Source: Dolomedes plantarius (taxonomy: Eukaryota; Arthropoda; Arachnida; Araneae; Dolomedidae). Taken from it: 64,000 nt of DNA. The notes under the pieces were generated by a model, which saw only the letters and a list, made by a program, of their open reading frames with translations, was not told the DNA's origin and ran no database searches. Shown piece by piece: positions 1 to 11,701 of the stretch. Made by a program: the position numbers and the translations under genes. The DNA lies in NCBI GenBank assembly GCA_907164885.2, contig OU015490.1:93462372-93526371 (forward strand), read 5' to 3'. Numbering within the stretch: the stretch's first letter is position 1; each line of letters opens with the position of its first letter.

Positions 1-54
1 ATAGCAGCTTTTTAAAAGGAATTCTCATATTAAGCATCACTTTAAATATTAGAG

Positions 55-440
55 TTTGTTTCCATTAATGAGATCTTGTTCCAGGGCACGGTGGCCCGGC
101 TGGCATGAGCAACGGGGATCTGAACGTCCTGGTTCAATGCTCATCGCTGCAAATCCACCGCCGTGTCCACTAATGGTGGCCGGAGCACATAAAATAGGTC
201 GTGGCTACAATGTCCTCCAAGTTCTCAAATTTACCACTGGAGGTGCAGGGTCAAGTGTTCCAGTCTCATCACATGACTTGGTTCAAAATTATGGGACCGA
301 TATTCTCCGAGGTCAAGTCAGACTTACGCCCTAGTGGTACCTCGCCTTAAAGTGAAGCTGCTTACTACCCTTTGCCAAGGACCTAGGACCTTTGGACTTG
401 GCGTAGGGTTTCCTACACCAAGGGGATTGGAAACAACAAC
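55..440 (+). repeat. possible tRNA-derived SINE-like patch
   Basis: This stretch is clearly richer in GC than the AT-rich DNA around it and ends near a CAACAACAAC tract at about 432. A weak B-box-like GGTTCAATGCTC lies near 140 and an A-box-like TGGCATGAGCAACGGGG lies about 35 bases earlier. The open frames here carry no recognisable domain. A SINE head is a plausible reading, but the boxes are degenerate and I see no target duplication. It could equally be an internal piece of another repeat. Confidence 0.3.
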
Positions 441-449
441 AATCTCATT

Positions 450-2328
450 CCAGTTATTTATAGTTTTAAATATCTTCAAATTACTAAAAGTTCTAAATAT
501 TCATAAATATTTTACAGTGGTCTTGAAAGTACACAAAACCTACTGCACTCAAGGGCTGATTTATGAAACTTTCAAAAGGGGTAGTGATATGGAGGATTAT
601 TTATTTTTGGGTTATACAGACACTATACAAGAGTTAATTTGTCAATATACAAAACAGAATATTTTGTCATCCAAAGATATAAAGTTTTTGATAAAAATAA
701 TGAAAATTAAACGATCTCAATCATTAAAAAATAAAATAAATAAATAACACCAAAGAAAACAAGAAAATGTTTACAATGATAAAACTGCCTCTGTTGTATG
801 CACAGTAACTCATAAACTTTTAATATTTCCTACTTTAAAACATTTTTAAATTTATAAATATACACATTTTTATCTTGTCAAACCCAAGATTTGCAAATCA
901 GTGCACTTATAATTGAAGATCTTTATGACCTCAAGACTTATAATTTGCTTGTTTATTTTATAAATTACTTCTAGAAATATCACAATAATGATATCAGTTC
1001 TTTTAGATTTTATTTTTTAACAAGTTATTATTGTTAAACAGACTTAACTTATATCATAATTCAGACTTTAATGAATATTTTTTATTCATTTCCTTTATTT
1101 TCATGCAACTTATTTATCTATTTTAATTTTTTTTTTTTTTGCTGATGAATTTATAGAAGAAAAAAATACATTTATAATCCGAGGTTTTAAGATAAGTCAA
1201 TATTAAAAATCACATTTAGGGGATATATGCATATTTTTTTTTACCTTTTCCTTTTTATATATACAAAAGCTTTTAATGTTGCATACCTGAAGTTCATTAG
1301 ATAATTTTTTGTCAAGGCCAGATGCAAATTAAACTGTCAGCATATATTTTATGCTTGTCTGGATGAAAGTTCCCAAGCAGTTCATGCAAACAGCAAGAAG
1401 TCAGTAAAACAAGGGAGGCACAGGATATCTAATCCTTTTTTCTTCTTACTGCTAAGAAAACAGAGTAAAAATATCAAATATCAAACTTAAATTTGATAAA
1501 TTAAATATTTGTAACCATTTTGAAGAGCATTTTTCAATGGCATTTTCACATTTCAAAAAAAAATTAAACTTATTTAAAAAATTTAATTTACTCTTTCATG
1601 CATTATTTCTTTACAAATTCATTTTTTTAATGCAACAAATCTGTGCTCAGATGGCAAAATGTTATAAGAACCTTTTATTAAAAAATTGAGTTTTTCACAT
1701 TCTGGATTCTTGTTTGCCAATATTTTCCATTTACTGTACCTACTGTAAGCAATAGCCAACTATTTTTCTGAAACATTGGTACCATGTTTGCTTATGTAAA
1801 ACAAATTACTGATTTTTCATGACATCTTAGAATTGCTGTCATGTAATTTTTTTTTTTTCTTTTTAAGTGATTTATAATATTTTGCCAACTGAGAACAGAA
1901 ATATGGCTTATGATATAAATTCAAATATCTGGAATTTTTTTTTTATCATAAATGTTCTGAACAGAAATTAAAAGTATACACATAATAAGAAAAAAGTTGA
2001 AAATTTCCTGTATATTTTTGAGTCTATAATAAAACACATATAGGATATCACTATAAACAGCTACCTTTGGAACTATCAATGAAAGAGTATCACATTTCTA
2101 GAATTATTTTAAACATTTTGATACTACATAGACATTACCATCTATGACTATGCCTGATAAATGTTTCAACATATATCCACTTATACAAATCTAATAATGT
2201 ACATGCATGTGCAAATGTATCATAATTTTTTACAGACAAGTAACAGAGTTCAAAATTAAACTTCACTGTCTGTAGCATTTATATGGAAAAATTTCTTATT
2301 AGCGATATGCAGGTATTTTGTATAGAAC
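450..2328. other. AT-rich non-coding stretch
   Basis: I see only A/T homopolymer runs and short open frames with low-complexity translations. There is no recognisable domain, RNA gene or terminal repeat. It could be intronic or intergenic. Confidence 0.6.
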
Positions 2329-3039
2329 AATTGTTTTGTCCAGAGATATTGGAGAACCAGATAGCTTATGACTAACAGTCACAAAGCTTGGCATTTGTAA
2401 AGAAGAAGATAAATTGGTGCTGTTGCTAGATGTCAAATTATTATGTATATAATAGAGAGTATTTTAAACATGCACTTCAAGCACTGTTCTCATAGTAATG
2501 CAAAATTCAGTGGCCTTACCATTGCAATGAACTGTCGCCAACATAGCATGTTAAGTTCTGCATTCCTTAAATATTTTAATTTTAAGCAGAAAAAAAAGCT
2601 GTACTATACAGCCTAAAATTCCATTCATTTAATTAAGTTGTAAATTTTTTTTTTATCTCTTGGTCACCAAGAGATAAAAAAAAAATTTACAACCTTTCTT
2701 GGTCACCAAGAGATAAAAAAAAATTTACAACTTAATTAAATGAATGGAATTTTAGGCTGTATAGTACAGCTTTTTTTTCTGCTTAAAATTAAAATATTTA
2801 AGGAATGCAGAACTTAACATGCTATGTTGGCGACAGTTCATTGCAATGGTAAGGCCACTGAATTTTGCATTACTATGAGAACAGTGCTTGAAGTGCATGT
2901 TTAAAATACTCTCTATTATATACATAATAATTTGACATCTAGCAACAGCACCAATTTATCTTCTTCTTTACAAATGCCAAGCTTTGTGACTGTTAGTCAT
3001 AAGCTATCTGGTTCTCCAATATCTCTGGACAAAACAATT
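2329..3039. repeat. near-perfect palindrome with arms of about 345 bp
   Basis: The left arm (about 2329-2673) reads as the reverse complement of the right arm (about 2695-3039). By eye they differ only in homopolymer length near the centre. The outer ends are AATTGTTTTGTCC on the left and GGACAAAACAATT on the right. The centre is itself a small hairpin around TTGGTCACCAA (about 2638-2692), followed by CTTTC and a second copy of half of that hairpin. No transposase, terminal motif or target duplication explains it. The identity of the arms means the event is very recent or is a fold-back artefact of a read or assembly. Confidence 0.9.
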
Positions 3040-3053
3040 AAAACCCTTTAGTG

Positions 3054-3629
3054 CAGCGGTTCGTGCAGCGGAGCGGTGGGTCGTGACTCGATCCTAAAAC
3101 TATCAGAAACCATCGAATAAACCATCAGAAAAGATAAGAAAAATCGAAACTTACTTAAAAATAGCAATTTTACATATTGATAGATTGTGATAACTTTCTT
3201 AACTGCAATTATATCAAAGCTGTATGAATTTTTTTGCCTGAAAAGTTAAAATGGTCTTTGTGTAATTTTATAATTGTAGTTTTTATCTTCACCTAGGAAC
3301 ACTTGTTAGTGAGTATGAAACCACTTGTTGCATATATTGCAAACATATATCTATTATTAAATAAATAACTGTTTTGCTACAAAGTGCTTATATTTTGTCA
3401 ACCATTTTCAAATTAGAACACAAATTGTTTATCAATAATCAATCTGTATCTTCAAAAAAGCATATATATATATATATATATTTGCAATATTTGATGGTAA
3501 ATTATATATACATAAGGAAGGGATATGATACAAATGAGGTTTTTTTTCCTCCACCATGGACCGATGGACTGTGGAGGTATTCCGATAAGAAAAGGTGGGT
3601 CGCCAGCTGAAAAAGGTTGGGAACCACTG
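3054..3629. mobile_element. non-autonomous hAT element (MITE)
   Basis: The ends are CAGCGGTTC on the left and GAACCACTG on the right, which are hAT-type terminal inverted repeats. An 8-bp direct repeat CTTTAGTG flanks the element (3046-3053 and 3630-3637), as expected for hAT insertion. The 576-bp interior has no transposase and holds a short (TA)n run at about 3462-3480. Open frames across it are not coding. It begins 15 bases beyond the outer end of the palindrome's right arm. Confidence 0.85.
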
Positions 3630-3637
3630 CTTTAGTG

Positions 3638-4248
3638 CATTGCACACATCCAGATGGTCTGAGCCCATAGTATATCCTTTGTCCTACAAATTACAGTTTG
3701 GAGAAGGAATCTTTCCAATATGAAAAACACAGGCCCCAAGACAATCACGGTAAGTCAAAAGTCTAAAATGTGCTACTGCAGCACTCCTAGGGCTGTTTGT
3801 GATTTTTTTTGTGGGGGGGAGGGAGGGGAAGATAACTCCAGGTCTTACGCATAAAATGGGCCAAGGCTGCCCAATATTTTTGTTTGAGAATGCTTTATCA
3901 AAAGAGGGACTATGAGTAAGCAGTTAAAGGCCATATAAATGGCCTTGACTTCTTCATCAAAATGGGTATAGTTTGATCCCACAGGAATGCAAAAAGAAAA
4001 TAAATAGCTGAAAACACCAGCTCCAGCATCATCAATCTCATTCATTAAAGAGATGTGTAGTCTGTGAACACATCTAGCCAACAGTCTGAGGGATATTGGT
4101 TTTCAATAATCTCCAAAGCAATAGCCAAAAATTTAAGGAAAGCATTATTTCTTTTTTGTTAATTATCATATCTAATTTTAGTCTTATGTTCATAGTCACT
4201 AAGTCAATAGGGCATATGGGAAGAAGGATGAGAATCAATTTATTAATA
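3638..4248. other. no gene seen
   Basis: Mixed-composition DNA with a G-rich run at about 3810-3830. Short open frames on both strands show no recognisable domain. I see no repeat ends. Confidence 0.5.
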
Positions 4249-4250
4249 TA

Positions 4251-4501
4251 CGAGGTGGTGAAAGGCAAAGTGGTGTAGGTCACATTTTCAACTTTTTTTT
4301 TATTTGAGAGCAAAAACGTAATCTCCATGTTCAATTTATAGTGGAATTGCAAATAATTATTATTTGCAATATTATAATAATTATTATGAATTATAATTTG
4401 TTCAATTTCAAGTGGAATTTTTTATAGTTTTTGCAGTAAAACGCTTTGGACTTACACCACTTGACTTACTGACTTACACTACTTTGACTTTCACTGCCTC
4501 A
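4251..4501. mobile_element. short TA-flanked inverted-repeat element, probably a mariner-type MITE
   Basis: The left end, GAGGTGGTGAAAGGCAAAG, pairs imperfectly with the right end, CTTTGACTTTCACTGCCTC, over about 30 bases. Both ends abut TA (4249-4250 and 4502-4503). Near the right end the motif GACTTACAC(C/T)AC is repeated directly (about 4448-4482). There is no coding content. The superfamily call rests only on the TA duplication. Confidence 0.5.
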
Positions 4502-4503
4502 TA

Positions 4504-5384
4504 TGTAACTTGAAAAAGCCACTATGAAGGTTCATGATGCAAGCTACATATACATGGACTAGGCTCTAATCATAGACAAGACATGAATATATCTGTGTTT
4601 TAAGGGATGAATATTGGTTTACCCCTATTGAGTACTCTCACGATAAAGTAGTCAACAAAACTTTCCAAGATATATCAGGAAATTTCCTTAGAAAAAGTGT
4701 GCTACATTAAAAAAAATTAGGATTTCAGAACTGTACATGAAGACAGACTAAAAGGAATATTAAATATTTGTTAAACTTTTCAGTCTAAAGTAAAAATTAA
4801 TGCTGTGATATTTCTATGAGTGTAATTTGAATTTTTCAAAATAAACTAACTGGCAAAAACATTGTGATCTTGTGCGCCACACAAAGAGAAAAATATTGTG
4901 ACACTATCAAAAAGTTATAAGGCATGATACAAACATCTTGAGATGAATTAATATATTTGTTGCTAAATTTGGTGAAGCAGATGTTCAGTTAATTTTGGAA
5001 TTTAAAGAATAGTTAAGTACATATTCTGACACTGTCAGGGCATTGATACAAAAAAAAAAAAAAATATGAAGAGTTTCTAGAATCACAGAATTTTTTGTTT
5101 TGTAAAATTTTACTTGAGTCCTAGCAAAAATTTATATACACAATGGCAAGTCACTAGTAAATAATAATGGAGAAGATAACAAAATTTAGCAGAATATACA
5201 AACTGCATCAAATAAAATATCATGTAAACATGATATTATTTCATTATATGCACCTAAGACAAGTAAACCCACAAATTAATATTTTTTTCATTCAATTTAA
5301 ATAAAAAATTAATTTTATAAAGTATGTGAAGTGAATTTCATAAAATTCACAACATAGAGTATACACTTAAAACATTTGTCTATA
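4504..5384. other. no gene seen
   Basis: AT-rich DNA with a poly-A run near 5050. No domain, RNA signature or terminal repeats were recognised. Confidence 0.55.
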
Positions 5385-5386
5385 TA

Positions 5387-5573
5387 CAGTTGGCTCTCTG
5401 TTTAACGACGCTCTACTTAACGACAATCTCTATTTAAAGACGATATTTCCCAGTCCTGGACCCTCCGACATTATGGGAAATGTTATGTTTTCACAAATTC
5501 TGTTTAAGGGCGATCTCTACTTAAGGACGATTTTTAACAGTCCCTTGAAAGTAGTTAAACAGAGAGACAACTG
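5387..5573. mobile_element. pogo/Tigger-like MITE
   Basis: The termini are CAGTTGGCTCTCTGTTTAAC and GTTAAACAGAGAGACAACTG, inverted repeats of about 20 bp with one or two mismatches. TA lies on both sides (5385-5386 and 5574-5575). Inside, the phrase TTTAA(C/G)GACGA-like recurs in both orientations. The CAGTTG start and TA duplication fit pogo/Tigger-type elements. At 187 bp it carries no transposase. Confidence 0.75.
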
Positions 5574-5575
5574 TA

Positions 5576-7883
5576 TTATTTTTGCAGTAGAAATATTAAA
5601 AGATAAATTAAATATTTCAATAATAATTAAAACTGTCAAAGAATGACACTCTTTCGTCATTATCTTAACACTAGCAAGATGACTGCCATCATTTTGATGG
5701 TTTCGGACATACTATTGAGAGCTATGTCTGTATTTATGTACTCAGGCTTCTGAAACTTTTGACATTTTCTAACTTTACACAAAATATGCAAACATTTACA
5801 AAATTATATTTGATGGTAAAGAGGGGGAGAAAATGTGTTGTATACCTACTAAGACTGAAAGCCATGAATTTGACGGCAATTATAGAAAACAGGCAGAAAT
5901 CTTTAAAATAATACTGGAAAAATGTTAGTTACTTTTAGTCACTTTCCCCTTTTGCAAATAACAGAAATATTGGTGTTAAAAAACAAGGACTGCCCAAACC
6001 ATGCATATATTTTTACGGATAAACCATACCAGGTTGTCAGCTTGGCATACCTGCATAGAAAAAATCTAAATATATACTAATTTATTAAATATTGGTATCA
6101 AATAGTTCAAAATTTAAAATATTTAACCATTCAAAAAAATTAAATATTTTAAATTCTTGATTTTACTTTTAACCATCAAAATGATAGCATTGTCTTTTTA
6201 GCAAGAAAAAATTCCCATCTTTCTAGTGTTTAAATTAAAAATAATACCTGCCAATTTGATATATCAAACAATTCTAAATTGTTCTTACCTTTTATATACT
6301 TTTTGGAATTGAAGATCTCTGCTCAAATATCTTTTGTTTCAGACAAATTTTTTTATTCCAATTCTAAAATATGAGAAGTTTACAGTTGAGGAATACATAT
6401 TCATAATGTATTATACTAGACATATTCAAAATTTTGAACAAAAATCACTATATCAACAAAATCAAAATTTAGACATAACTGTTTTTAGTCCAGCTTCAGC
6501 TGCAGCAGATAAAATTGATACAAATTAACAAAATAATTCTGATAACAATTAAACATTAAAAGTTCTCAGAATATAGATAATATAAAATAGTAGATAAGCA
6601 AAAAAGGATGATATTATCCAAAAAAGACGAAAGCAGTGTAGGTATATTTGTCATAGACTTTTCAATAAAATATTTAACTTTATTTCAGAAATTTAAAAAC
6701 TTTTATGATTGTTCAAAGTTTTGAACACTGTAAGATTAATTGGAGAAACTGAGTTCAGAATTTACTCTTTGTAAAATAAGCTAATATTTATAACTTCAGA
6801 TTCAGACAGTTAGCATTTATTCCTAGTATAAACAGTAGAAGATAATGAATATAATTCCTAGTTTATTTACATTCAAGTTTTTAGACCTTTTTATACAATT
6901 CAACAAGGGATAGTGACTTTATCCTAGGCCATTCTGTCTAAATTTTGTATAGACTTATCCTTTGCAAAGCTTTAGAACATATTCGTAAGACAGAGACACA
7001 ATAACAAGAAATACTGCAAGTAACATACTACAAAACAAACCTCCTTACTATTATTTCTGATACATTTTAAAGATCAAATTTATTATTTGAATGCTTCTGA
7101 AGATACTATTTTTAATTACATCTGTGAAAACACTTTTGTATTGTTTCCAAAAGTTACTACACCTTATAAATGGCATTTTTTACTTAGTACCCTTTTGAAA
7201 AAATAAGTGACATTGAACAGAAACTTGAATATATTTTTAACTACCTAGATTTTAGTATTGTATAAATTTACAGATTTGATTTATTTCATTACTGAGTCAC
7301 ATACATTCACTACCAATTAAAAGTTTAAGACCACCGATGAAATACAAATAACACACATAAAGCCAATCCAACATGTAAACTAAATAGCTTACTATGCTAA
7401 TAGGATAATCAAAGCAAATGAAGCAGTCATTTAACCTTTTTATGGTTTAAATACTGATCGGTTGGCTTTGCTTCAAATTTTTTGGTCTGGTTGTGTAAAA
7501 TTAGCATAAAATTGCATGTTTTTATGTGACAGAATAAAATTTTCTAGTAAAATATTTAAGAATTCAAATTTTTTTAATCTTTTCTTTATACTACAAATCC
7601 TAAGGATGAAAAAATAATTATGAGCCTACATAAATACATCTGTGAGGAAATATTTCACAGAAGTATTTATGAAGATATAAGCTCATTATACACATTTTAC
7701 CCTACCAAAATGAAAAATAGGTATAGTGTTAGGTGAAATGGATGTATTATAGTTTAAGAATGAAATCAGTAAAATAAATAGACTGAACAAGAAAAACCAT
7801 TCAATAAATTACAAAATTAAAATTGTTTCATTTTTTAATTAAAAAATTGTGCTATAAATATGTAAACAAAAAATTTAGGAATG
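5576..7883. other. AT-rich stretch without genes
   Basis: Long A/T-rich DNA. The longest open frame (6334-6528, plus) has a low-complexity translation with no domain. No repeat termini were found by eye. Confidence 0.55.
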
Positions 7884-8470
7884 GATTCAGCAAGGTAGTC
7901 TAGTGGTAGCACATTAGGTTACAAACTGGGGGTACCAGGTTCAAAACCTGATGTGCCATTAAATTCCTTCGAGTCTAACCTGGATATGAGCACATTAAAT
8001 CTGTAGATCAGAAAGTCCTTCAGGTTAGAGAGGGTGAGAGAAGGTATGATCCCCCTCTACCAGATTTCACCCCTGGAAGTGTCCTGATTAAATTGTGGTG
8101 GCATGCTATTCACCAGCAGGAATTCAATCCCAGAGGGCCTTAGTTGTTATGTGGTACCCTGTCTGGTGCATTGGAATCATTACAACAGAGTCCAAAGCAG
8201 GGCCATTTTATCGCATGGGCAAATCGGGACTTTGCCCAGGGCCCCCTGATACTAGGGGGCCCCAAAACCCCCTTGGTGTATGCTCCTAGTACTTCTAATA
8301 GTATGTGGAGCCCATGGATAGTTCTTATTTTTATAAATGTTCGTAATGGGGGGCCCCCAAATAGCATCTGCCCAGGGGCCCCCAGCGTTCATAATCGGGC
8401 CCTGGTCCAAAGAACTATGTTGACAAATTGTTTAAAGGGATGCCAAGGGTAAGCGAAGCGGTTATATAGC
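7884..8470 (+). repeat. tRNA-derived SINE, split by a MITE
   Basis: Near 7895 the text TAGTCTAGTGGTAGCA is a good RNA polymerase III A box. About 35 bases later GGTTCAAAACC is a good B box, so the head looks tRNA-derived. The downstream unique body continues to about 8189 and resumes at about 8413 after the nested element. The right-hand limit is uncertain. No complete cloverleaf with a matching acceptor stem is visible, so this is a SINE and not a tRNA gene. Confidence 0.65.
8198..8404. mobile_element. MITE with 8-bp target duplication, nested in the SINE
   Basis: The element starts CAGGGCC and ends GGGCCCTG. It is flanked by GTCCAAAG at 8190-8197 and again at 8405-8412. The interior is GC-rich with runs of C and G around GGGGGCCCC. 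The 8-bp duplication fits hAT (or P) superfamily elements. The overlapping open frames on both strands are side effects of its composition. Confidence 0.8.
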
Positions 8471-10250
8471 CCATAGTGGTTACTTGGAGAAAAGTTCAGT
8501 TTATATTATTTTACATAGGTTATTTTATTTTATTATACATGAAAGCCCATATATGAGTACATGTATGCATTCCTTGGAATAATGAATTTGCCAAGAGATA
8601 AAACTTTTGATCAGTACTCTACATAAAAATACTCATGTCAAACTGCAAAGAATAAATAATGTTAACATTTTACAAACTAGAAAGTAGTGTATCTTGACAT
8701 ATATAATCTATTTATTTATATTTAGTATAAATTCTAATACATTAGTTCAATACATTAGTTTTAAATTATTTCTTTTAGAAAACTGAATAGTGATACACAT
8801 CTGAAGGTCAGTATATAAAAAACCATTTTTCAATAAACTTTAACAATAATTTTTAAAAAAAGATTCAAAATAACTTTAAAAAATTTAAAAGTACCTGTAT
8901 GAAATCAAAACTATGCATATTTAGTCATATTAAAATATATCCTGAACCTTGTATACATATCTTTAAATTTAGGAAAACATGGTATAATACATGAAATATA
9001 CTAAAAAATTAGTTAATCTTGATCCTGATTACTCTTTTTCGTGAATTTATTTAAGCATTTCTACTAGTACCTAATGAGACAGAACTATTAACACCAGTGT
9101 CAATGAAAATAGATAGCCATAAGTTTCCAAATGAAATTATACAACCCTCTTATATATTTTCTTACAATGAAATTCTAGTTATAACTCATACACTGTTAAT
9201 TTACCTATGTGTGAATAAGAAAAAAAATTATGCTTCCTGAAATTTTAGTTATTAAAATAAATAAATAAATAAAATCAAAACACACCGAACTATTTCAGGC
9301 AAACACAAAAGAAAGAATTGCATAAAATTTGATACACAACACTATTTTAATGTGTATTTTATAAGCAAAAAATAATACTCTATAGTTTATAAATTATGAA
9401 AAATTTATAGACTTCTTAATAGGAAAATTAGCATATCTAATGTTTCAGTGAGTGCATGAGTCCCGAAGATTTTTCACCCAGAAAAACTAGCATGTTATAT
9501 TTCATTAAACTGCGAAATCTGCAACCAATTTAAAATTTGGCGAAAAAAAATTCTATTACTTGCAAACATTATAGAGTTATGTTATTTACCTAAAATCATA
9601 ATATGAGATCAATATTTCTTAGGATATGTTGGAAACTCTTTATTCACAAAAATGTATTATATCATATTTCGCAACAATATTTTGATAGATAAATGACTGA
9701 ATTGAAATTTTGTCTGAAATTCAGAAGAATTTCGAGATGTCGGTAATTCACATCCACAAGAGATTTACTCTACATAAACAGAGTTGTTTTCCGTAGTTCG
9801 GACCAAAACCTGCACGCGAACTATTCAATTCCTTGATGATATGAACACAACACAACAGACATCAACAAATACTGCAAAAGGGAAAAGGTGGGGGGGGGGG
9901 GGGAGATGACAATCAATTCAGTTTTCGGTTGTAGCCACTAACCTTCTTTACTGAAGTGTTAAAACACTTGTGATGAAATCATATATATCTGAATAAATAC
10001 GTTTTTATAAATATTAATCATTAAAATCAAACAGAGAAATACAACTGCAGAAAAGTGACATATAAATAAACTTCAATCTCCAGCTGTTGACAAGCGAGAG
10101 CATCACGCCAGAGAGTGTACCAGAGGTAACGAAATCAAGCCGCATTGTAAGAGAGTGATTTCTCACCGGTCCGTACAAAGAGGACGCCACCGAAGAAAAG
10201 TGTCGATTTACAGCAAACATCTCCAATGTATCAGCAACCCAACAAGTTTT
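8471..10250. other. AT-rich stretch with a G14 run and a small GC-richer patch
   Basis: Most of this is AT-rich with no coding signal. A run of 14 G lies at 9890-9903. From about 10080 to 10225 base composition becomes balanced, with several CpG and GTGAG/GTAAC-like steps. A minus-strand frame of 70 codons (10014-10226) lies there but shows no known domain. The patch might be an exon, a 5' UTR or a repeat fragment; I cannot decide. Confidence 0.4.
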
Positions 10251-10352
10251 AATTTTTTAAGTAGGAAAACATTTTTCTTTTGGTAAAAGAAGTATTGTAC
10301 CTATCTTTGCTTAAATTAAGTTGTTGTTGATAATCTCCACGTCTAGCTCCAG

Positions 10353-10860
10353 CTAGACCAAATCCACGAGTCCATTCACCCGTACAAAATCGTATACCAA
10401 AAGAGGATCTGGAAAAAGGTCGTCGAGAGTCAACCCAAGGCACTCAAGAATGCGCGCTTAGGAGGCCTGGACCAAATAGCATTTAAAGCAGACAGGATGA
10501 GTCTTGCGACCACAATTGTATATGAGACTCTTCGGATGGCCACTGAGAAACGAGGGAGTGCCGTCTGAGTGGGTCTATCGCAGATGAAATGAAGTGGTCT
10601 TCTGGGACGATGACCACGATACCAAAAGTGTTCCAGGGACACAATCCATGGCTGCCTATCAAGATTTTTTTCTAATAGAATAGAGTTCGAGAAACGTCAA
10701 TGTGTGAGAAGTGGATGATGGCTCATTGGCACCTTCCTTTGCCAAATTGTCTGCCACATCGTTTCCTGCAAAGTACACGTGATGTAAAGCTATCCACTGT
10801 AGATGTGCCTCACAGAAGGAAAAGATATGCCCGAGTTTGTTGAGAATAGCTAAACTTACT
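10353..10860 (-). pseudogene. C-terminal RNase H part of a non-LTR retrotransposon ORF2 (fragment)
   Basis: Read on the minus strand, about 10860 to 10700 gives HLQWIALHHVYFAGN followed by VADNLAKEGA, the RNase H motif of LINE ORF2 proteins. Further on (about 10510-10440) come THPVCFKCYLVQAS and HILECLGLT, the Cys-containing tail. The end is DPLLVYDFVRVNGLVDLV and a TAG stop at 10353-10355. In arthropod LINEs this order closes ORF2 after the reverse transcriptase. Several frameshifts and stops separate the pieces, and the endonuclease and reverse transcriptase are missing, so this is a dead 5'-truncated copy. The clade (I, Jockey or R1-like) cannot be fixed from this much. Confidence 0.7.
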
Positions 10861-11289
10861 TAAATTAAGCAGATTATATAGGTAGAATGTTTGAAAGAAG
10901 CATTGATCTTGAGCAAGGGCATATTTTCAAAATTTGGAGGTCCCAGGAGCAACATCATTTTGTGGCCTAATAAGAACAAGTATATTACACCTTATCAACT
11001 AGATTTCCCCAGGATGATGTAGCCAAATATCATTTTCTGGTCCGTGCTCTCAAATACTGAAGATTTCTGACAGCTCGCATAGTGAGATGAATTTTCAGCT
11101 CATCAAATTCATATACATTTTTCAAAAAAGTTTATTGAAAACAAAAGTCGGTATTTCCATAAGAACTCACTTTAAAAAAAAATTAAATAGCACAACAATG
11201 GTATACTTATATCTGCATTTATTTTTTTTAATAAATCAGTTCAAATTTAAATTATAAAAAAACTGAAAGGGTTTTTTTTTAATCTGCTT

Positions 11290-11560
11290 TTGGTTTTTGC
11301 AAATTTATTCATAATGTCATCATAATTAATCGAGTTCATCACATCTTATTCAAAGAATAAAAACGATAGGTAACTTGTTTTATATTGGTGCACGATGCTT
11401 CTCAAAATTTTTTTACTCGTTTAAACACGGAAAATGAACGTTCAGAACTTGCATTTAAAATAGGCATCGTCAAAAATAATTTTTTTAATTGTTTCTACGT
11501 TTGGAATAGTAGACCGTAACCCATTGTCTATAAATGTGTGCGTACTTTTCATTGAAAAAT
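11290..11560 (-). pseudogene. hAT transposase C-terminal remnant
   Basis: On the minus strand near 11475-11400 the translation contains TMPILNASSERSFSVFKRVK, which matches the hAT dimerisation signature (NASSERSFS...LKRIK). Flanking text in neighbouring frames looks like the rest of that domain but is broken by stops and indels. No BED finger or DDE-containing core is seen here. The mariner-like element at 11702-12516 may have inserted into the upstream part of this remnant. Confidence is moderate because only the short signature is clear. Confidence 0.55.
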
Positions 11561-11701
11561 TTTCTTTCTTTATCATTATTAAAAATTGTATAACATGAAT
11601 AATTTTTTTGCGTCAATATCAGTCCCACAAGTTAGTAAATATTTTTTAATAGTTTTGTACTTGTCTTGATCTATATCTTTTTACAATAAATGTGAGACAT
11701 A

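Noticed and set aside
7890..7965. A functional tRNA gene at the SINE head
   Set aside because: The A and B boxes are good, but no matching acceptor stem is visible and a SINE body follows.
8140..8452. Coding frames across 8140-8452 on both strands
   Set aside because: They are explained by the GC-rich MITE, which is read through by chance in several frames.
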